DNA of 64,000 bases from CAVVYA01 sp964577835 (GTDB lineage: Bacteria; Pseudomonadota; Alphaproteobacteria; SMXQ01): NCBI GenBank assembly GCA_964577835.1, contig CAZOBN010000003.1, forward strand, positions 8,441 to 72,440. The letters run 5' to 3'. Positions within the stretch are counted from its first letter, which is position 1; each line of letters begins with the position of its first letter. Under the pieces are notes generated by a model. That model did not search any database, was not told the DNA's origin, and saw only the letters and a list, made by a program, of their open reading frames with translations. This document shows positions 24,365-32,924 of the stretch, in pieces. A program made the translations under genes and the position numbers.

Positions 24365-24772
24365 TCAGACCTCGGCTTGTGCGCTCGGCCCTTGCGGCTG
24401 ACGCCGGCGGTCCGCCATGAACTGGTCGAACTCGGCCTTGTCCTTGGCGTGGCGCAGGCGCTCGAGGAATTCGCGGAATTCGCGCTGCTCCTCCTCGAGC
24501 CGACGCAGGGTTTCCTCACGATACTCGTCGAAGGCGCTGTTGCCGCTCGAACCGTAATGGCGGCCGCCATACCACTGGCTGGCCTTCTCCTGCATCCGCT
24601 CCATTTTCCGCGTCCAGCGGCCTTCGCGCATCGAGCATCCCATACGTCCGCTCCATATCATGTAGGCGAGGACCGCCAGTCCCGCAGGCCAGAAGAGGAT
24701 GAAACTCACCACCATCAGAGCGACCCAGGCCGGCCGGCCCAGTTCGTCAAGTTTCGCAGTGATGCTGCCCAT
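24365..24772 (-). CDS. DUF2852 membrane protein
   Basis: 135 residues. One or two membrane helices (residues 15-42, WVALMVVSFILFWPAGLAVL) lead into a basic linker. A charged coiled-coil follows (EYREETLRRLEEEQREFREF) ending at DQFMADRR, the DUF2852 signature. The role is unknown; it is an inner-membrane protein with a cytoplasmic coil. A 19-bp palindrome lies 19 bp upstream of the start, and a TetR gene lies just beyond, so TetR control is likely. Confidence 0.88.
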   Translation of the reverse strand: MGSITAKLDELGRPAWVALMVVSFILFWPAGLAVLAYMIWSGRMGCSMREGRWTRKMERMQEKASQWYGGRHYGSSGNSAFDEYREETLRRLEEEQREFREFLERLRHAKDKAEFDQFMADRRRQPQGPSAQAEV

Positions 24773-24790
24773 GGGCGTGCCCTCATGTGA

Positions 24791-24809
24791 ATGTTAATCA
24801 CATTAACAT
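24791..24809. promoter_or_regulatory. 19-bp palindromic operator between the TetR and DUF2852 genes
   Basis: ATGTTAAT-CAC-ATTAACAT is a perfect 8-bp inverted repeat in an AT-rich patch. It sits 19 bp before the DUF2852 start and 39 bp after the TetR stop. Size and symmetry suit a TetR dimer. Confidence 0.65.
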
Positions 24810-24847
24810 AGGAGACGGCGGCACCCCTGTCAATATGGCCGGCGCCT

Positions 24848-25498
24848 TTATCTGGATAGCCCGCCGGTGAAGCCGAGCCCCTGGAGATAGATCAAAACGG
24901 CCGCCTCGAGCAGGTCCTCGGGCGCCATCGGCAACTTGCGCCGGCCCGCGTCTCCGCGCGCGAACAGCGAGGCAATGCCGTGCGACAGCGACCAGATATG
25001 CAGACTCATCATCCCCGCCGGCGGTCGCTTGTCCGGCGGCAACTGGGCGCATAGCAGCTCGGAGGCCTTGCGCAGGCTGGCGCTGGCGCGATCCGCGGCA
25101 TCGCGCAGTGCCGCATCCTCGTCCGGCGAAATGCCCGCTTCGAACATGGCGGAATAGTAGGCCGGCTCGTCGCGCGCGAAGGCAAGCCAGGCGCGCCCGA
25201 TATTCTCGAACGCGGTGAAGGGATCCGGCTTGCCCTCGTTCCACGCGCGGTCGAGCTGTTCGGCGAACAGCTCGAAGCCGCGGCGCGCCACGTCGGCGAC
25301 GAGAGCGTCGCGGTCGCGGAAGTGACGATAGGGCGCGGCCGAGCTGACGCCGGCCGAGCGCGCCGCGTCGGCGAAGGTGAAACCGAACGGCCCCTTCTCG
25401 GCGATCAGGTCGAGCGCCGCCCGAATCAGGGCTTCGCGCAGGTTGCCGTGATGATAGCCGCGGCGCCCGCCGTCCGACGAATTGCGTGACCAGCCCAT
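24848..25498 (-). CDS. TetR/AcrR-family transcriptional regulator
   Basis: 216 residues. The N-terminal TetR helix-turn-helix (about residues 17-65) reads NLREALIRAALDLIAEKG and FTFADAARSAGVSSAAPYRHF. The ligand domain has the WHG-type pattern (SLHIWSLSHGIASLFARG, about residues 165-182). Members of this group sense small hydrophobic molecules. It lies directly upstream of DUF2852 on the same strand, with the palindrome at 24791 between them. Confidence 0.92.
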   Translation of the reverse strand: MGWSRNSSDGGRRGYHHGNLREALIRAALDLIAEKGPFGFTFADAARSAGVSSAAPYRHFRDRDALVADVARRGFELFAEQLDRAWNEGKPDPFTAFENIGRAWLAFARDEPAYYSAMFEAGISPDEDAALRDAADRASASLRKASELLCAQLPPDKRPPAGMMSLHIWSLSHGIASLFARGDAGRRKLPMAPEDLLEAAVLIYLQGLGFTGGLSR

Positions 25499-25666
25499 GT
25501 AACAAGCTCTTACATCATCCGCCGGGCGAATGCAGCCGCAATCGGCCTCGCAGTATCCGATGCCGCATCCTCCGCCTCGCCCAGCAGCGAGGGCAAATCG
25601 CGATCCTTCAGGGTCGATGAAAAGCGTTCGATACCGTCATCTCGGGACAAGGCCGCTCTTCTCCTT

Positions 25667-25764
25667 CGTCATGCCCCGGCTTGTCCGGGGCATCCACGTT
25701 CTGTTGCGACGCATAGAAAAGAAAAGTCGTGGATGGCCCGACTAAATCGGGCCCCCCACGACTG
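25667..25764. repeat. intergenic palindromic repeat (GGGGC/GCCC type), copy 1
   Basis: CGTCATGCCCCGGC-TTGTCCGGGGCATCCACG and a second stem GGATGGCCCGA...TCGGGCC mark this as a repeat of the kind found widely between genes in Hyphomicrobiales. Related sequence occurs at 37642-37816 and in the tandem array at 60317. Confidence 0.75.
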
Positions 25765-25777
25765 AAAGGATTGCGAA

Positions 25778-26710
25778 TCACGCTTTCAACCAGCGCCAGC
25801 CGTCGCCACGATGGCCAAAATCGAATGTCGCGGGATGCAGAATCTCGGCGAGGATTTCCGCCGAGTCGGCGAGGCGCGGCCCCGGCCGGTTGAAATAGCG
25901 GTTGCCGTCGGCGACCGCGACACGCCCGCCGCCCACAGCGCGCAGAGTCTGCCAGCCATCGCGACCGGCCAAGGCGCTCATCTCCGCGTGGGTGCGCGCC
26001 AGATCGAACCCGCACGGCATGGCGACGATCGCATCGGGATCGCTCGCGACGATTTGGTCCCATCGCAGCCAAGGCGAATGAGCGCCCGCAACGCCGAACA
26101 GGTTTTCGCCGCCCGCCGCCGCGATCAGCTCCGGCACCCAATTGCCCGCCGTCATCAGCGGCTCGATCCATTCGATGGTGGCGACGCGTGGCCGTTCGGC
26201 AACCGCGGTCGTCCGCGCCGCCAGCGCCGCGATGCGGCTCGTCATGCGGTCCGCCAGCTTGTCGCCCTCGGCGGCGCGGCCGATGGCCGCGGCGATGGTG
26301 CGAAAACTGTCGGCCACCTCGGCGATGGTCGCCGGCGTCAGGCTGACGACCTGCGGCGCTGCGCCGAGCCATTCGGCTAGCGCGCCGCGCAGATCGCTCT
26401 CCGAAACCGCGCAGACTTCGCATTGCGACTGGGTGACGATCAGGTCGGGCTGGAGCGCGCGCAGCCGCGCCGCGTCCACCTTGTAGATTCCGAGAGCCTG
26501 CTCGATCAGCATCGTGATGTCGCGATGAATGGCGGCAGAATCGCCCGCCAGAGGACGCTTCAGCGCGGTACAGGCCGGAAGCTGCGCAACGGATGGCGGA
26601 AAATCGCACTCGTGAGAGCGACCGACGAGGGCGTCAGCCGCGCCGAGTGCGGCGACGATCTCGGTGGCGCTCGGCAGCAGGGAGACAATGCGGGGCAAGG
26701 CGTTGACCAT
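25778..26710 (-). CDS. BtuF-like cobalamin/Fe-siderophore-type binding protein
   Basis: 310 residues from an ATG at 26710. The fold of class-III metal-chelate binding proteins is clear: RIVSLLPSATEIVAALGAADALVGRSHECDFP at the N terminus, LQPDLIVTQSQCEVCAVS, and DPDAIVAMPCGFDL. No signal peptide is visible, so it may be cytoplasmic. Such signal-less BtuF-like proteins are often annotated cobalamin-binding. No ABC transporter partner or cobalamin riboswitch is evident beside it. The ligand is uncertain. Confidence 0.85.
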   Translation of the reverse strand: MVNALPRIVSLLPSATEIVAALGAADALVGRSHECDFPPSVAQLPACTALKRPLAGDSAAIHRDITMLIEQALGIYKVDAARLRALQPDLIVTQSQCEVCAVSESDLRGALAEWLGAAPQVVSLTPATIAEVADSFRTIAAAIGRAAEGDKLADRMTSRIAALAARTTAVAERPRVATIEWIEPLMTAGNWVPELIAAAGGENLFGVAGAHSPWLRWDQIVASDPDAIVAMPCGFDLARTHAEMSALAGRDGWQTLRAVGGGRVAVADGNRYFNRPGPRLADSAEILAEILHPATFDFGHRGDGWRWLKA

Positions 26711-26781
26711 GGCGGCAGACTGGCCCGTGGTTGCGCGCGCCGCAAGGGAATGGTTCACTCGGCGGCAATGGGAGGCCGAGG

Positions 26782-26979
26782 ATGACACGCACCATCGACG
26801 CGGAGTTGCGCGAACGGCTGGAGATGGCCGGCTGCTATCCCAAGCGCGTGACCCCCGGAGGCGGCGAGATCTGGTTCTCGCCCCATCTCAACCGCGATTT
26901 CACCGTCGAGCGCCGCATCGCCGACGCGGCCGCCGCCAACGCCGCCCTGCGCCGCGCCGGCATGGAAGAAGCATTCTAG
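26782..26979 (+). CDS. small protein with a HicA-like pattern
   Basis: 65 residues with GGGAGG upstream. The core GGGEIWFSPHLNRDFTVERRI followed by ANAALRRAGM has the spacing of HicA-type small double-stranded-RNA-binding folds. However, the catalytic His of HicA toxins is absent (GGGE in place of GSHH), and no HicB gene is adjacent. It may be an orphan or inactive relative. The assignment is weak. Confidence 0.6.
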   Translation: MTRTIDAELRERLEMAGCYPKRVTPGGGEIWFSPHLNRDFTVERRIADAAAANAALRRAGMEEAF

Positions 26980-27086
26980 GTCGCCCGCGCGGCCACGTCC
27001 TATGTTCGACGGAGTGGCCAAGGCGGGACGATTGCGCTTATAAAAGCCAGTAAGCCGCGCGAGACGGCGGTTGAGGGGGAAATTTC

Positions 27087-28160
27087 ATGTTGCTGCTGGG
27101 TAGTCTGTTGGCGGTTCTGTCCGCCGCCACCTTCGCGCTCAATGGTGCCACGGTGCGACGGGGCGTGCTCACCGGCACCGTGTCGCAGGCCATGGCGATC
27201 ACCGTACCCCTCGGCGTGCCGATGTTCTTTTTCGGCGCCCTCGCCCTCGGCCACCTTGGCGATATTTTCGGCTTCCCGCCCGAGACCGTCGCCATGCTCG
27301 CCGCGGCCGGCATCATTCACTTCGTATGGGGACGCTACTGCAACTACCGCGCGACCAAGGCGATCGGCGGCAATGCCTCGATCCCTCTGCAGCAGCTCGA
27401 CTTTCCCTTCAAGCTCGGGCTCGCCATCGTCCTGCTCGGCGAAACGCTGACGCCTCTGCGCGTCTTCGGCATCGCGCTGATCATGCTGGGCGGCGCCATC
27501 GCCGTTCCCAAGCGGCGCAAGAAAGCCAAGAAGGAACCGTCCGAGGGCGCCATGGCGGGCACCGGCGCCGCCGATCCGCAGTTGCAGAGCGTCGGGGCCG
27601 CGGCCGTGCCAGCCGATACAGGCAAACCCGCAAAGCCCGTGTTCGTGCCGAACTATCGGGAAGGCTACATCTTCGCCGCGCTGTCGGTCACGGGCTACGG
27701 CATCAGCCCGCTGTTCATCCGCGCGGCGCTCGAGGACACGAGCATCGGCACCAGCCTCGCGGGCGGCTTCATTTCCTATCTCGCTGCCACCATCGTCATC
27801 ATGCTGATGTGGCTCAAGCCCGGCCAGTTCCAGCACGTGATCTCGGTCAACCGTCAGTCGGTGAAGTGGTTCCTGATGTCGGCGGTGTTCGTCGGCTTCT
27901 CGCAGATGACCCGCTACATGGCCCTGGCGTTGGCGCCGATCACCGTCGTCGCGCCGTTGCAGCGCTCGGCCTCGTTGTTCCGCGTGATTTTCAACTGGCT
28001 GATCAACCGGCAATATGAAGTCTTCGAGCGTCGCTTGCTCGTCGGCATCTTCATCTCCGTGCTCGGTGGCGTGTCGCTCGCGCTGACCACGGATTTCGTG
28101 GTCTCGATCCTGTCGTTGCCGGACTTCGCCCGCGAGGCGATGTACTGGACCTGGCCGTAA
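27087..28160 (+). CDS. EamA/DMT-superfamily transporter
   Basis: 357 residues forming two EamA repeats with about ten membrane helices. They are split by a long basic, Ala-rich cytoplasmic linker (residues about 150-190, PKRRKKAKKEPSEG). The first repeat has GATVRRGVLTGTVSQAMAIT, and the second FVGFSQMTRYMALALAPITVV. DMT proteins export or exchange metabolites. The substrate cannot be inferred, and the gene stands alone. Confidence 0.88.
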   Translation: MLLLGSLLAVLSAATFALNGATVRRGVLTGTVSQAMAITVPLGVPMFFFGALALGHLGDIFGFPPETVAMLAAAGIIHFVWGRYCNYRATKAIGGNASIPLQQLDFPFKLGLAIVLLGETLTPLRVFGIALIMLGGAIAVPKRRKKAKKEPSEGAMAGTGAADPQLQSVGAAAVPADTGKPAKPVFVPNYREGYIFAALSVTGYGISPLFIRAALEDTSIGTSLAGGFISYLAATIVIMLMWLKPGQFQHVISVNRQSVKWFLMSAVFVGFSQMTRYMALALAPITVVAPLQRSASLFRVIFNWLINRQYEVFERRLLVGIFISVLGGVSLALTTDFVVSILSLPDFAREAMYWTWP

Positions 28161-28272
28161 TCGCCGCGAAGGGCAAAAAAGACCGCCCAGCATTTGGCGC
28201 TTGCCTTTGCGGCTGGGGTTCTATAATTTAGAACAAATCGTGAACATTCCAACGAGATTGCAGGAGGGCGTC

Positions 28273-28560
28273 ATGCGTTATCCGAGCTTGATCGTGAGCG
28301 TGTTGATGACTGCGGCGGTCGTTTCGCCCGTCTTGAGCCAGCCTTACAATTTCTTCGAAACCCGCGAGGAGCTGGAGCGCCGGCGCCAAGCCGAGCAGTA
28401 TTATTACGAGAAAGAGCAGCAGAAGCGCGGCAACTATCTGAATACGGTGAAGCCGCGCCCGCTCGGCGAGGCACAGTCCTCATGGACATCGCGCGGCCAG
28501 CCCGACAACTTCGCCCCCAACCGTCCGCGCGAATGCCCGCCGAACAACTACATTTGCTGA
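28273..28560 (+). CDS. small secreted protein, unknown
   Basis: 95 residues from an ATG at 28273 with AGGAGG upstream. A signal peptide (LIVSVLMTAAVVSPVLS) is followed by a charged helix rich in Glu/Arg/Tyr (REELERRRQAEQYYYEKEQQ) and a Pro/Asn-rich end with two Cys (RECPPNNYIC). It is periplasmic or exported. I recognise no family. Confidence 0.7.
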   Translation: MRYPSLIVSVLMTAAVVSPVLSQPYNFFETREELERRRQAEQYYYEKEQQKRGNYLNTVKPRPLGEAQSSWTSRGQPDNFAPNRPRECPPNNYIC

Positions 28561-28635
28561 TGCGCGCATGGTGAGGCGCGGGGCGACCATGTCGGCTGCC
28601 TCGCCGCCTCGCTTCCAATTGGGATGTCGCGTTGG

Positions 28636-28812
28636 GAGCGCCGAGCTCAGTCGCTAGGGCGTTTTCCGCCGAAGTGGAAACCGGTTCGGCGTAGAAAACG
28701 CGATTAAATCAAGACTCGAGAGCATGATCCGATTCCACTGAAACGGATCATGCTCTAGGGCATCTGACTTTTAATCAGAGGGTCCCGGGTTCGAATCCCG
28801 GCGCGCTCACCA
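28636..28812 (+). pseudogene. tRNA-Lys(UUU) gene interrupted in the D-loop by a 101-bp palindromic element
   Basis: 28636-28660 is the 5' quarter of a tRNA: acceptor GAGCGCC, D-stem GCTC...GGGC. 28762-28812 is the rest: anticodon arm TCTGA-CTTTTAA-TCAGA with anticodon TTT, T-arm CCGGG-TTCGAAT-CCCGG, acceptor CGCGCTC, A and CCA. Removing the intervening 101 bp gives exactly 76 nt that fold as a complete cloverleaf, with one C-C mismatch at pair 7-66. The insert is element copy B, and CTAGGGC is repeated at both junctions. The rejoined D-loop lacks the usual GG, so it was probably decaying or repaired imperfectly. Bacterial tRNA introns do not sit in the D-loop, so the gene is most likely dead. 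Confidence 0.85.
28654..28758. repeat. 105-bp palindromic element, copy B (inverted), inside tRNA-Lys
   Basis: CTAG-bounded element identical in layout and length to copies A and C but in the opposite orientation. It splits the tRNA-Lys gene between D-loop and D-stem. Confidence 0.92.
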
Positions 28813-28818
28813 AAAAAA

Positions 28819-29427
28819 TCACGCAGCGGCGCCGGACACCGCGCTTTCGACCAGCCGACGGCGGTCCTCGGGAAGCGTTCGGCTGAGCGCCAGCGCCGCG
28901 GCATGGCCCGAGGGCGACATCTTGGCCCAGGTCTTGCGCAGGATGTCGACGACCTTGGCGTCGTCATGCTGGCGCGAGAAGTCGGTGAAGAAATTTTCAA
29001 GGAAAACCAGGCAGGCCGCGTCTTCGAGCAGTTGCGCCTCGGGGTCGGTCTTGAGGTTCTCCTTGCGCAGCAACTGGCCGACCCGCGTCACGGTCGCCGC
29101 GTCGTAACCGGCTTCGGCCAGGATACCGCCGGCGGTCTTGGCGTGGAACGCGGCCAGCGCGCGGCGCCAGCGGTAATAGCCTTGCTTGCCCGCCGGATAG
29201 TCGGCGCGCGGGCTGGTCCAGCGGCCGATATGCTGCGCGCGGACGGCGAGTCGCAGCGCGTCCGACGCGTCGGGCGCCAACTGGCTCAGCCAGTGGCTCA
29301 TGCGGCGGCCATAATAGAGTTCTTTCGCCAGCGATTGGCCGTCGATCATCAAGCGGTTGGGATCGCCGCTGTTGAAAGCGTCGATGCCGGCGATGGCGCG
29401 GGTGAATTTGTCGTTCGTTTCGGGCAT
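28819..29427 (-). CDS. DUF4202 protein
   Basis: 202 residues from an ATG at 29427. It opens FTRAIAGIDAFNSGDPNRL, followed by YGRRMSHWLSQLAPDASDALRLAVRAQHIGRW. That His-rich helix pattern (MSHWL, AQHIGRW, AAFH) suggests an HD-like metal site. A later segment reads LVFLENFFTDF. The role is unknown. It is convergent with the interrupted tRNA and divergent from the quinone reductase gene. Confidence 0.85.
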   Translation of the reverse strand: MPETNDKFTRAIAGIDAFNSGDPNRLMIDGQSLAKELYYGRRMSHWLSQLAPDASDALRLAVRAQHIGRWTSPRADYPAGKQGYYRWRRALAAFHAKTAGGILAEAGYDAATVTRVGQLLRKENLKTDPEAQLLEDAACLVFLENFFTDFSRQHDDAKVVDILRKTWAKMSPSGHAAALALSRTLPEDRRRLVESAVSGAAA

Positions 29428-29477
29428 CGGTTCCTCGCGTCTTGCAATCCCACGGTGCCGCATACTACATCGTACCC

Positions 29478-30485
29478 ATGGATGTGCGATCCCTTCCCCA
29501 GACCATGACGGCCATCGAAATCGCCGAGCCGGGCGGTCCCGAGGTGCTGCGGCCGAATACGCGGCAGGTGCCGCATATCGGCCCGAACGACGTGCTCATC
29601 AAAGTGGCCGCCGCCGGGATCAACCGGCCTGATCTGTTGCAGCGCCAGGGCGGCTATCCACCGCCCCCGGGCGTCACCGACATTCCCGGGCTCGAGGTCG
29701 CCGGCGCGGTGGTCGCGGTCGGCGAGCACGCTTATCCGAAGTGGCATATCGGCGACAAGGTCTGCGCCCTGATCGCGGGCGGCGGCTACGCCGAATATTG
29801 CGCGGCCCCCGCCGGCCAATGTCTGCCGATTCCGGCGGGGCTGACGCCGGTCGAAGCGGCGTCCCTGCCGGAAACCTTCTTCACCGTGTGGAGCAATCTG
29901 TTCGACCGCGCCCGGCTCACCAGCGGCGAGACCCTGCTGGTGCATGGCGGATCGAGCGGCATCGGAGTCACCGCGATCCAGCTCGCCACGGCGTTCGGCG
30001 TGCGCGTGCTGGTCACCGCCGGCAGTGACGAGAAGTGCGCCGCCTGCCTGAACCTGGGCGCGGAGCGCGCGATCAACTATCGCAAGCAGGATTTCGTCAA
30101 GGAAACGAGAGCCATGACCGACAACCGCGGTGTCGATGTGGTGCTCGACATGGTCGGCGGCGACTATATCGCGCGCAATATCGAGGCGCTGGCCCCCGAC
30201 GGCCGCATGGTCTTCATCGCCTTCCAGAAGGGCGTGAAATCCGAAATCAATTTCCTTCCCATCATGCTCAAGCGCCTGACCCTCACGGGCTCGACGCTGC
30301 GGCCGCGCGACGTGTCCTTCAAATCCGCCATAGCGCGCGAACTCGAGGCCAAGGTGTGGCCTTTGATCGCGTCGCGCGTCGTGCGGCCGGTGGTGCACGC
30401 CACCCTGCCGCTCGCCGAGGCCGCCGAGGCGCATCGGATCATGGAAGTCGGCAATCACGTCGGCAAGATCGTGCTCACGGTCTGA
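29478..30485 (+). CDS. NAD(P)H-quinone oxidoreductase (zeta-crystallin/PIG3 type)
   Basis: 335 residues from an ATG at 29478. It is a medium-chain reductase without zinc ligands. The opening MTAIEIAEPGGPEVL, GINRPDLLQRQGGYPPPPG, the nucleotide motif LLVHGGSSGIGVTAIQLA and the C-terminal HRIMEVGNHVGKIVLTV match the PIG3 group. It reduces quinones with NADPH in the cytoplasm. It stands alone. Confidence 0.92.
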   Translation: MDVRSLPQTMTAIEIAEPGGPEVLRPNTRQVPHIGPNDVLIKVAAAGINRPDLLQRQGGYPPPPGVTDIPGLEVAGAVVAVGEHAYPKWHIGDKVCALIAGGGYAEYCAAPAGQCLPIPAGLTPVEAASLPETFFTVWSNLFDRARLTSGETLLVHGGSSGIGVTAIQLATAFGVRVLVTAGSDEKCAACLNLGAERAINYRKQDFVKETRAMTDNRGVDVVLDMVGGDYIARNIEALAPDGRMVFIAFQKGVKSEINFLPIMLKRLTLTGSTLRPRDVSFKSAIARELEAKVWPLIASRVVRPVVHATLPLAEAAEAHRIMEVGNHVGKIVLTV

Positions 30486-30505
30486 CCCGGCGTTTCGCCG
30501 ATCCG

Positions 30506-31624
30506 TCAACCGGCAAATTCCCGCCGCAGTTTTTCCGAATGTTCGCCCAGCGCCGGCACGCGCCCGAGGCGTGAGGTTTCGCCCGTGACCTGCGCGGGTG
30601 GCGCGGGCAGGGCCACGGGACCACTCGACGTTTCGATCACAGTGCGACGAAGCTGCGGATGAGCCGACAATCCATCCACCCCATTGAGCATGCCATAGGC
30701 GATTGCCGCACCGCTCAAGCGGCGCACGGCTTCGTCGCGCGTCAAGGTACCGAGCACCGCCGCGATCTCGGCATCCAGCGCCGGGCGGTGGGCAACGCGC
30801 GCCGTATTGTCGTGAAAGCGCGGATCGCTCGCCATCGCCGGCTTCCGCAGGACGTCGGCGCACAGGCGCTGCCATTCGCGCTCGTTCTGAATCGACAGCA
30901 GCACCTCGCCATCGGCGAACCGATAGACGCCATAGGGCGCGATGGTCGGATGGTTGAGTCCGACTCGCGCCGGCGCCTCGCCGCCGTAATCGAAATGCAG
31001 CAGCGGCACCGTCATCCAATCGGCCATGCCGTCGAACAGCGACACTTTGATGCCGCTTCCCTCTCCCGTCTGGCCACGGCGGATCAGGGCTTCGAGAATG
31101 GCGCTGTAGGCATACAGCCCGGCGGCGATATCGCACACCGACACGCCGACGCGGCCCGGCCCTTCCGCACGCCCGGTGATCGCCGCCAGCCCGCTTTCGG
31201 CCTGGACCAGGAGATCGTAGGCCTTCATGTCGCGATAAGGTCCGCTCCCGCCATAGCCGGAGACGTCGCAGGTGATCAGGCGCGGATGGCGGCGGCGCAG
31301 ATCGCCCGACTCGAAGCCGAGACGGGCCGCGGCGCCCGGCGCCAGGTTCTGGATGAAGACATCGGCGCGCGCCACCATGCGGGCGAGCAGCGCCGCGTCC
31401 TCCGGGTTCTTGACGTCCAGCGCAATCGATTCCTTGCCGCGATTGAGCCAGACGAAATAGGCGCTCTCGCCATGCACGACATGATCGTAGCTGCGGGCGA
31501 AGTCGCCCTCCGGGCGCTCGATCTTGATAACGCGCGCGCCCGCATCGGCCAATCGCCCGCTCGCCAGCGGCGCGGCGACCGCCTGCTCGAGCGCGAGGAC
31601 GAGGAGCCCGTCAAGAGCGCCCAT
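30506..31624 (-). CDS. CaiB/BaiF-family CoA transferase
   Basis: 372 residues. Family III transferase features: LLVLALEQAVAAPLASGRLADAGARVIKIE at the N terminus, NRGKESIALDVKNPED, and DVFIQNLAPGAAARLGF with the usual Asp downstream (TCDVSGYGGSGPYRDMKAYDLLVQAESGL). It moves CoA between carboxylic acids such as formate, oxalate or carnitine; the substrate is unknown. It overlaps nhaA by 14 bp on the same strand, an odd pairing that may be chance co-transcription. Confidence 0.9.
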   Translation of the reverse strand: MGALDGLLVLALEQAVAAPLASGRLADAGARVIKIERPEGDFARSYDHVVHGESAYFVWLNRGKESIALDVKNPEDAALLARMVARADVFIQNLAPGAAARLGFESGDLRRRHPRLITCDVSGYGGSGPYRDMKAYDLLVQAESGLAAITGRAEGPGRVGVSVCDIAAGLYAYSAILEALIRRGQTGEGSGIKVSLFDGMADWMTVPLLHFDYGGEAPARVGLNHPTIAPYGVYRFADGEVLLSIQNEREWQRLCADVLRKPAMASDPRFHDNTARVAHRPALDAEIAAVLGTLTRDEAVRRLSGAAIAYGMLNGVDGLSAHPQLRRTVIETSSGPVALPAPPAQVTGETSRLGRVPALGEHSEKLRREFAG

Positions 31625-32885
31625 GAGTCGCGGCCTCGTTCACGGGTTTGCTGTTCGTATCGCTGCCGAGCACGGCGCGCAGGAAGAAGTAGCCGATCAG
31701 CGCCGCCACGGTCGAGCCACCGAGAACGCCGATTCGCACCTGGGCCGCCTGCTCCGGTCCCTGAAACGCCAAGGTGCCGATAAAAAGACTCATGGTGAAA
31801 CCGATACCGGCGAGAATTGCGACACCGTAGATCTGCGCCCAGTTGGTGCCCGCCGGCATCCGTCCGACGCCGGTCTTGACCGCCAGCCAGGTCGCGCCGA
31901 ACACGCCGACCTGCTTGCCGAAGAACAGACCGAGGGCGATGCCGAGCGGCAACGGCTCGAACAGCGCCACGAGGGACACGCCGGCGAGCGACACGCCGGC
32001 GTTGGCGAAAGCGAATAGCGGCAAGATGCCGTAGGCCACCCAAACATGCAGCCGGTGCTCGATCTCGCCCAATGGGGAGCGTTCCGGGTCGTCCGGATCG
32101 CGGGTCGGAATCGCCATGGCGAGCGCCACGCCCGCCAGGGTCGCGTGAACGCCGGACTTCAACACGAAGATCCACAGCGCGACGCCGACCAGCACATAGG
32201 CCGAGATGCGCATGACCTTCATTTTGTTCAGCGTGAACAGCACAGCGAGCGCGATACCGGCCAGCGTCAGCGACTCGACGGAGAGATTCGCGGTGTAGAA
32301 CAGCGCGATGATCACGATGGCGCCGAGGTCGTCGATGATCGCCAGGGCGGTCAGGAAGACCTTGAGCGAGACCGGTACGCGGGAGCCGAGCAGCGTCAGC
32401 ACGCCGAGCGCGAAGGCAATATCGGTGGCTGTGGGAATCGCCCAACCGCGCAGGGCAACATCGTCGCCCCAATTGAGCGCCGCATAGATGACGGCTGGCA
32501 CGACCATGCCGCCCAGCGCGGCGCTGCAGGGCAACAGGGCCTGATCGCGGCTGGACAGCTCGCCCTCGCGGATTTCGCGCTTGATCTCCAGACCGACGAG
32601 AAGAAAAAAAACCGCCATCAGACCGTCGTTGATCCACAGCAGCAGCGGCTTGGCGATGCCGAGACCGCCGACCTGGACCGAAACGGGAATATCGAACAGA
32701 GCGGTATAGAAATGGCCGAGCGGCGAGTTGGCCATGGCCATCGCCAGCGCCGCCGCGATGACGAGAATGATGCCGCTCGCCGCCTCGAGACGGAGAAACT
32801 CCCGCAGATAGACGATGGGGGTCAGTTTTCCTTTTCGTCGCGCCACGCTGGCCCTCCCTCTTTCAAGAGGCCGCAGCATGCCCAA
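31611..32885 (-). CDS. nhaA: Na+/H+ antiporter NhaA
   Basis: 424 residues, about 11-12 membrane helices. The ion-binding pair is in ALAIIDDLGAIVIIALFYT. Other signatures are FFLLVGLEIKREIREGEL and WAIPTATDIAFALGVL with the conserved Asp. It exchanges protons for sodium at the inner membrane in pH and salt homeostasis. The stop overlaps the start of the CoA transferase gene. Confidence 0.95.
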   Translation of the reverse strand: MGMLRPLERGRASVARRKGKLTPIVYLREFLRLEAASGIILVIAAALAMAMANSPLGHFYTALFDIPVSVQVGGLGIAKPLLLWINDGLMAVFFLLVGLEIKREIREGELSSRDQALLPCSAALGGMVVPAVIYAALNWGDDVALRGWAIPTATDIAFALGVLTLLGSRVPVSLKVFLTALAIIDDLGAIVIIALFYTANLSVESLTLAGIALAVLFTLNKMKVMRISAYVLVGVALWIFVLKSGVHATLAGVALAMAIPTRDPDDPERSPLGEIEHRLHVWVAYGILPLFAFANAGVSLAGVSLVALFEPLPLGIALGLFFGKQVGVFGATWLAVKTGVGRMPAGTNWAQIYGVAILAGIGFTMSLFIGTLAFQGPEQAAQVRIGVLGGSTVAALIGYFFLRAVLGSDTNSKPVNEAATHGRS

Positions 32886-32924
32886 AAGGCGCCGCCCAGG
32901 CCAGCCTAAAGCAGAATGGCGCGC

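Noticed and set aside
24365..24846. Cobalamin or other riboswitch near the binding-protein and DUF2852 genes
   Set aside because: No conserved riboswitch core was found. The only structure is the short TetR-type palindrome.
28654..28761. Self-splicing or enzymatic intron in the tRNA
   Set aside because: Known bacterial tRNA introns are in the anticodon arm and far longer. The insert is identical in design to two intergenic repeats, so mobile-element insertion is the simpler explanation.
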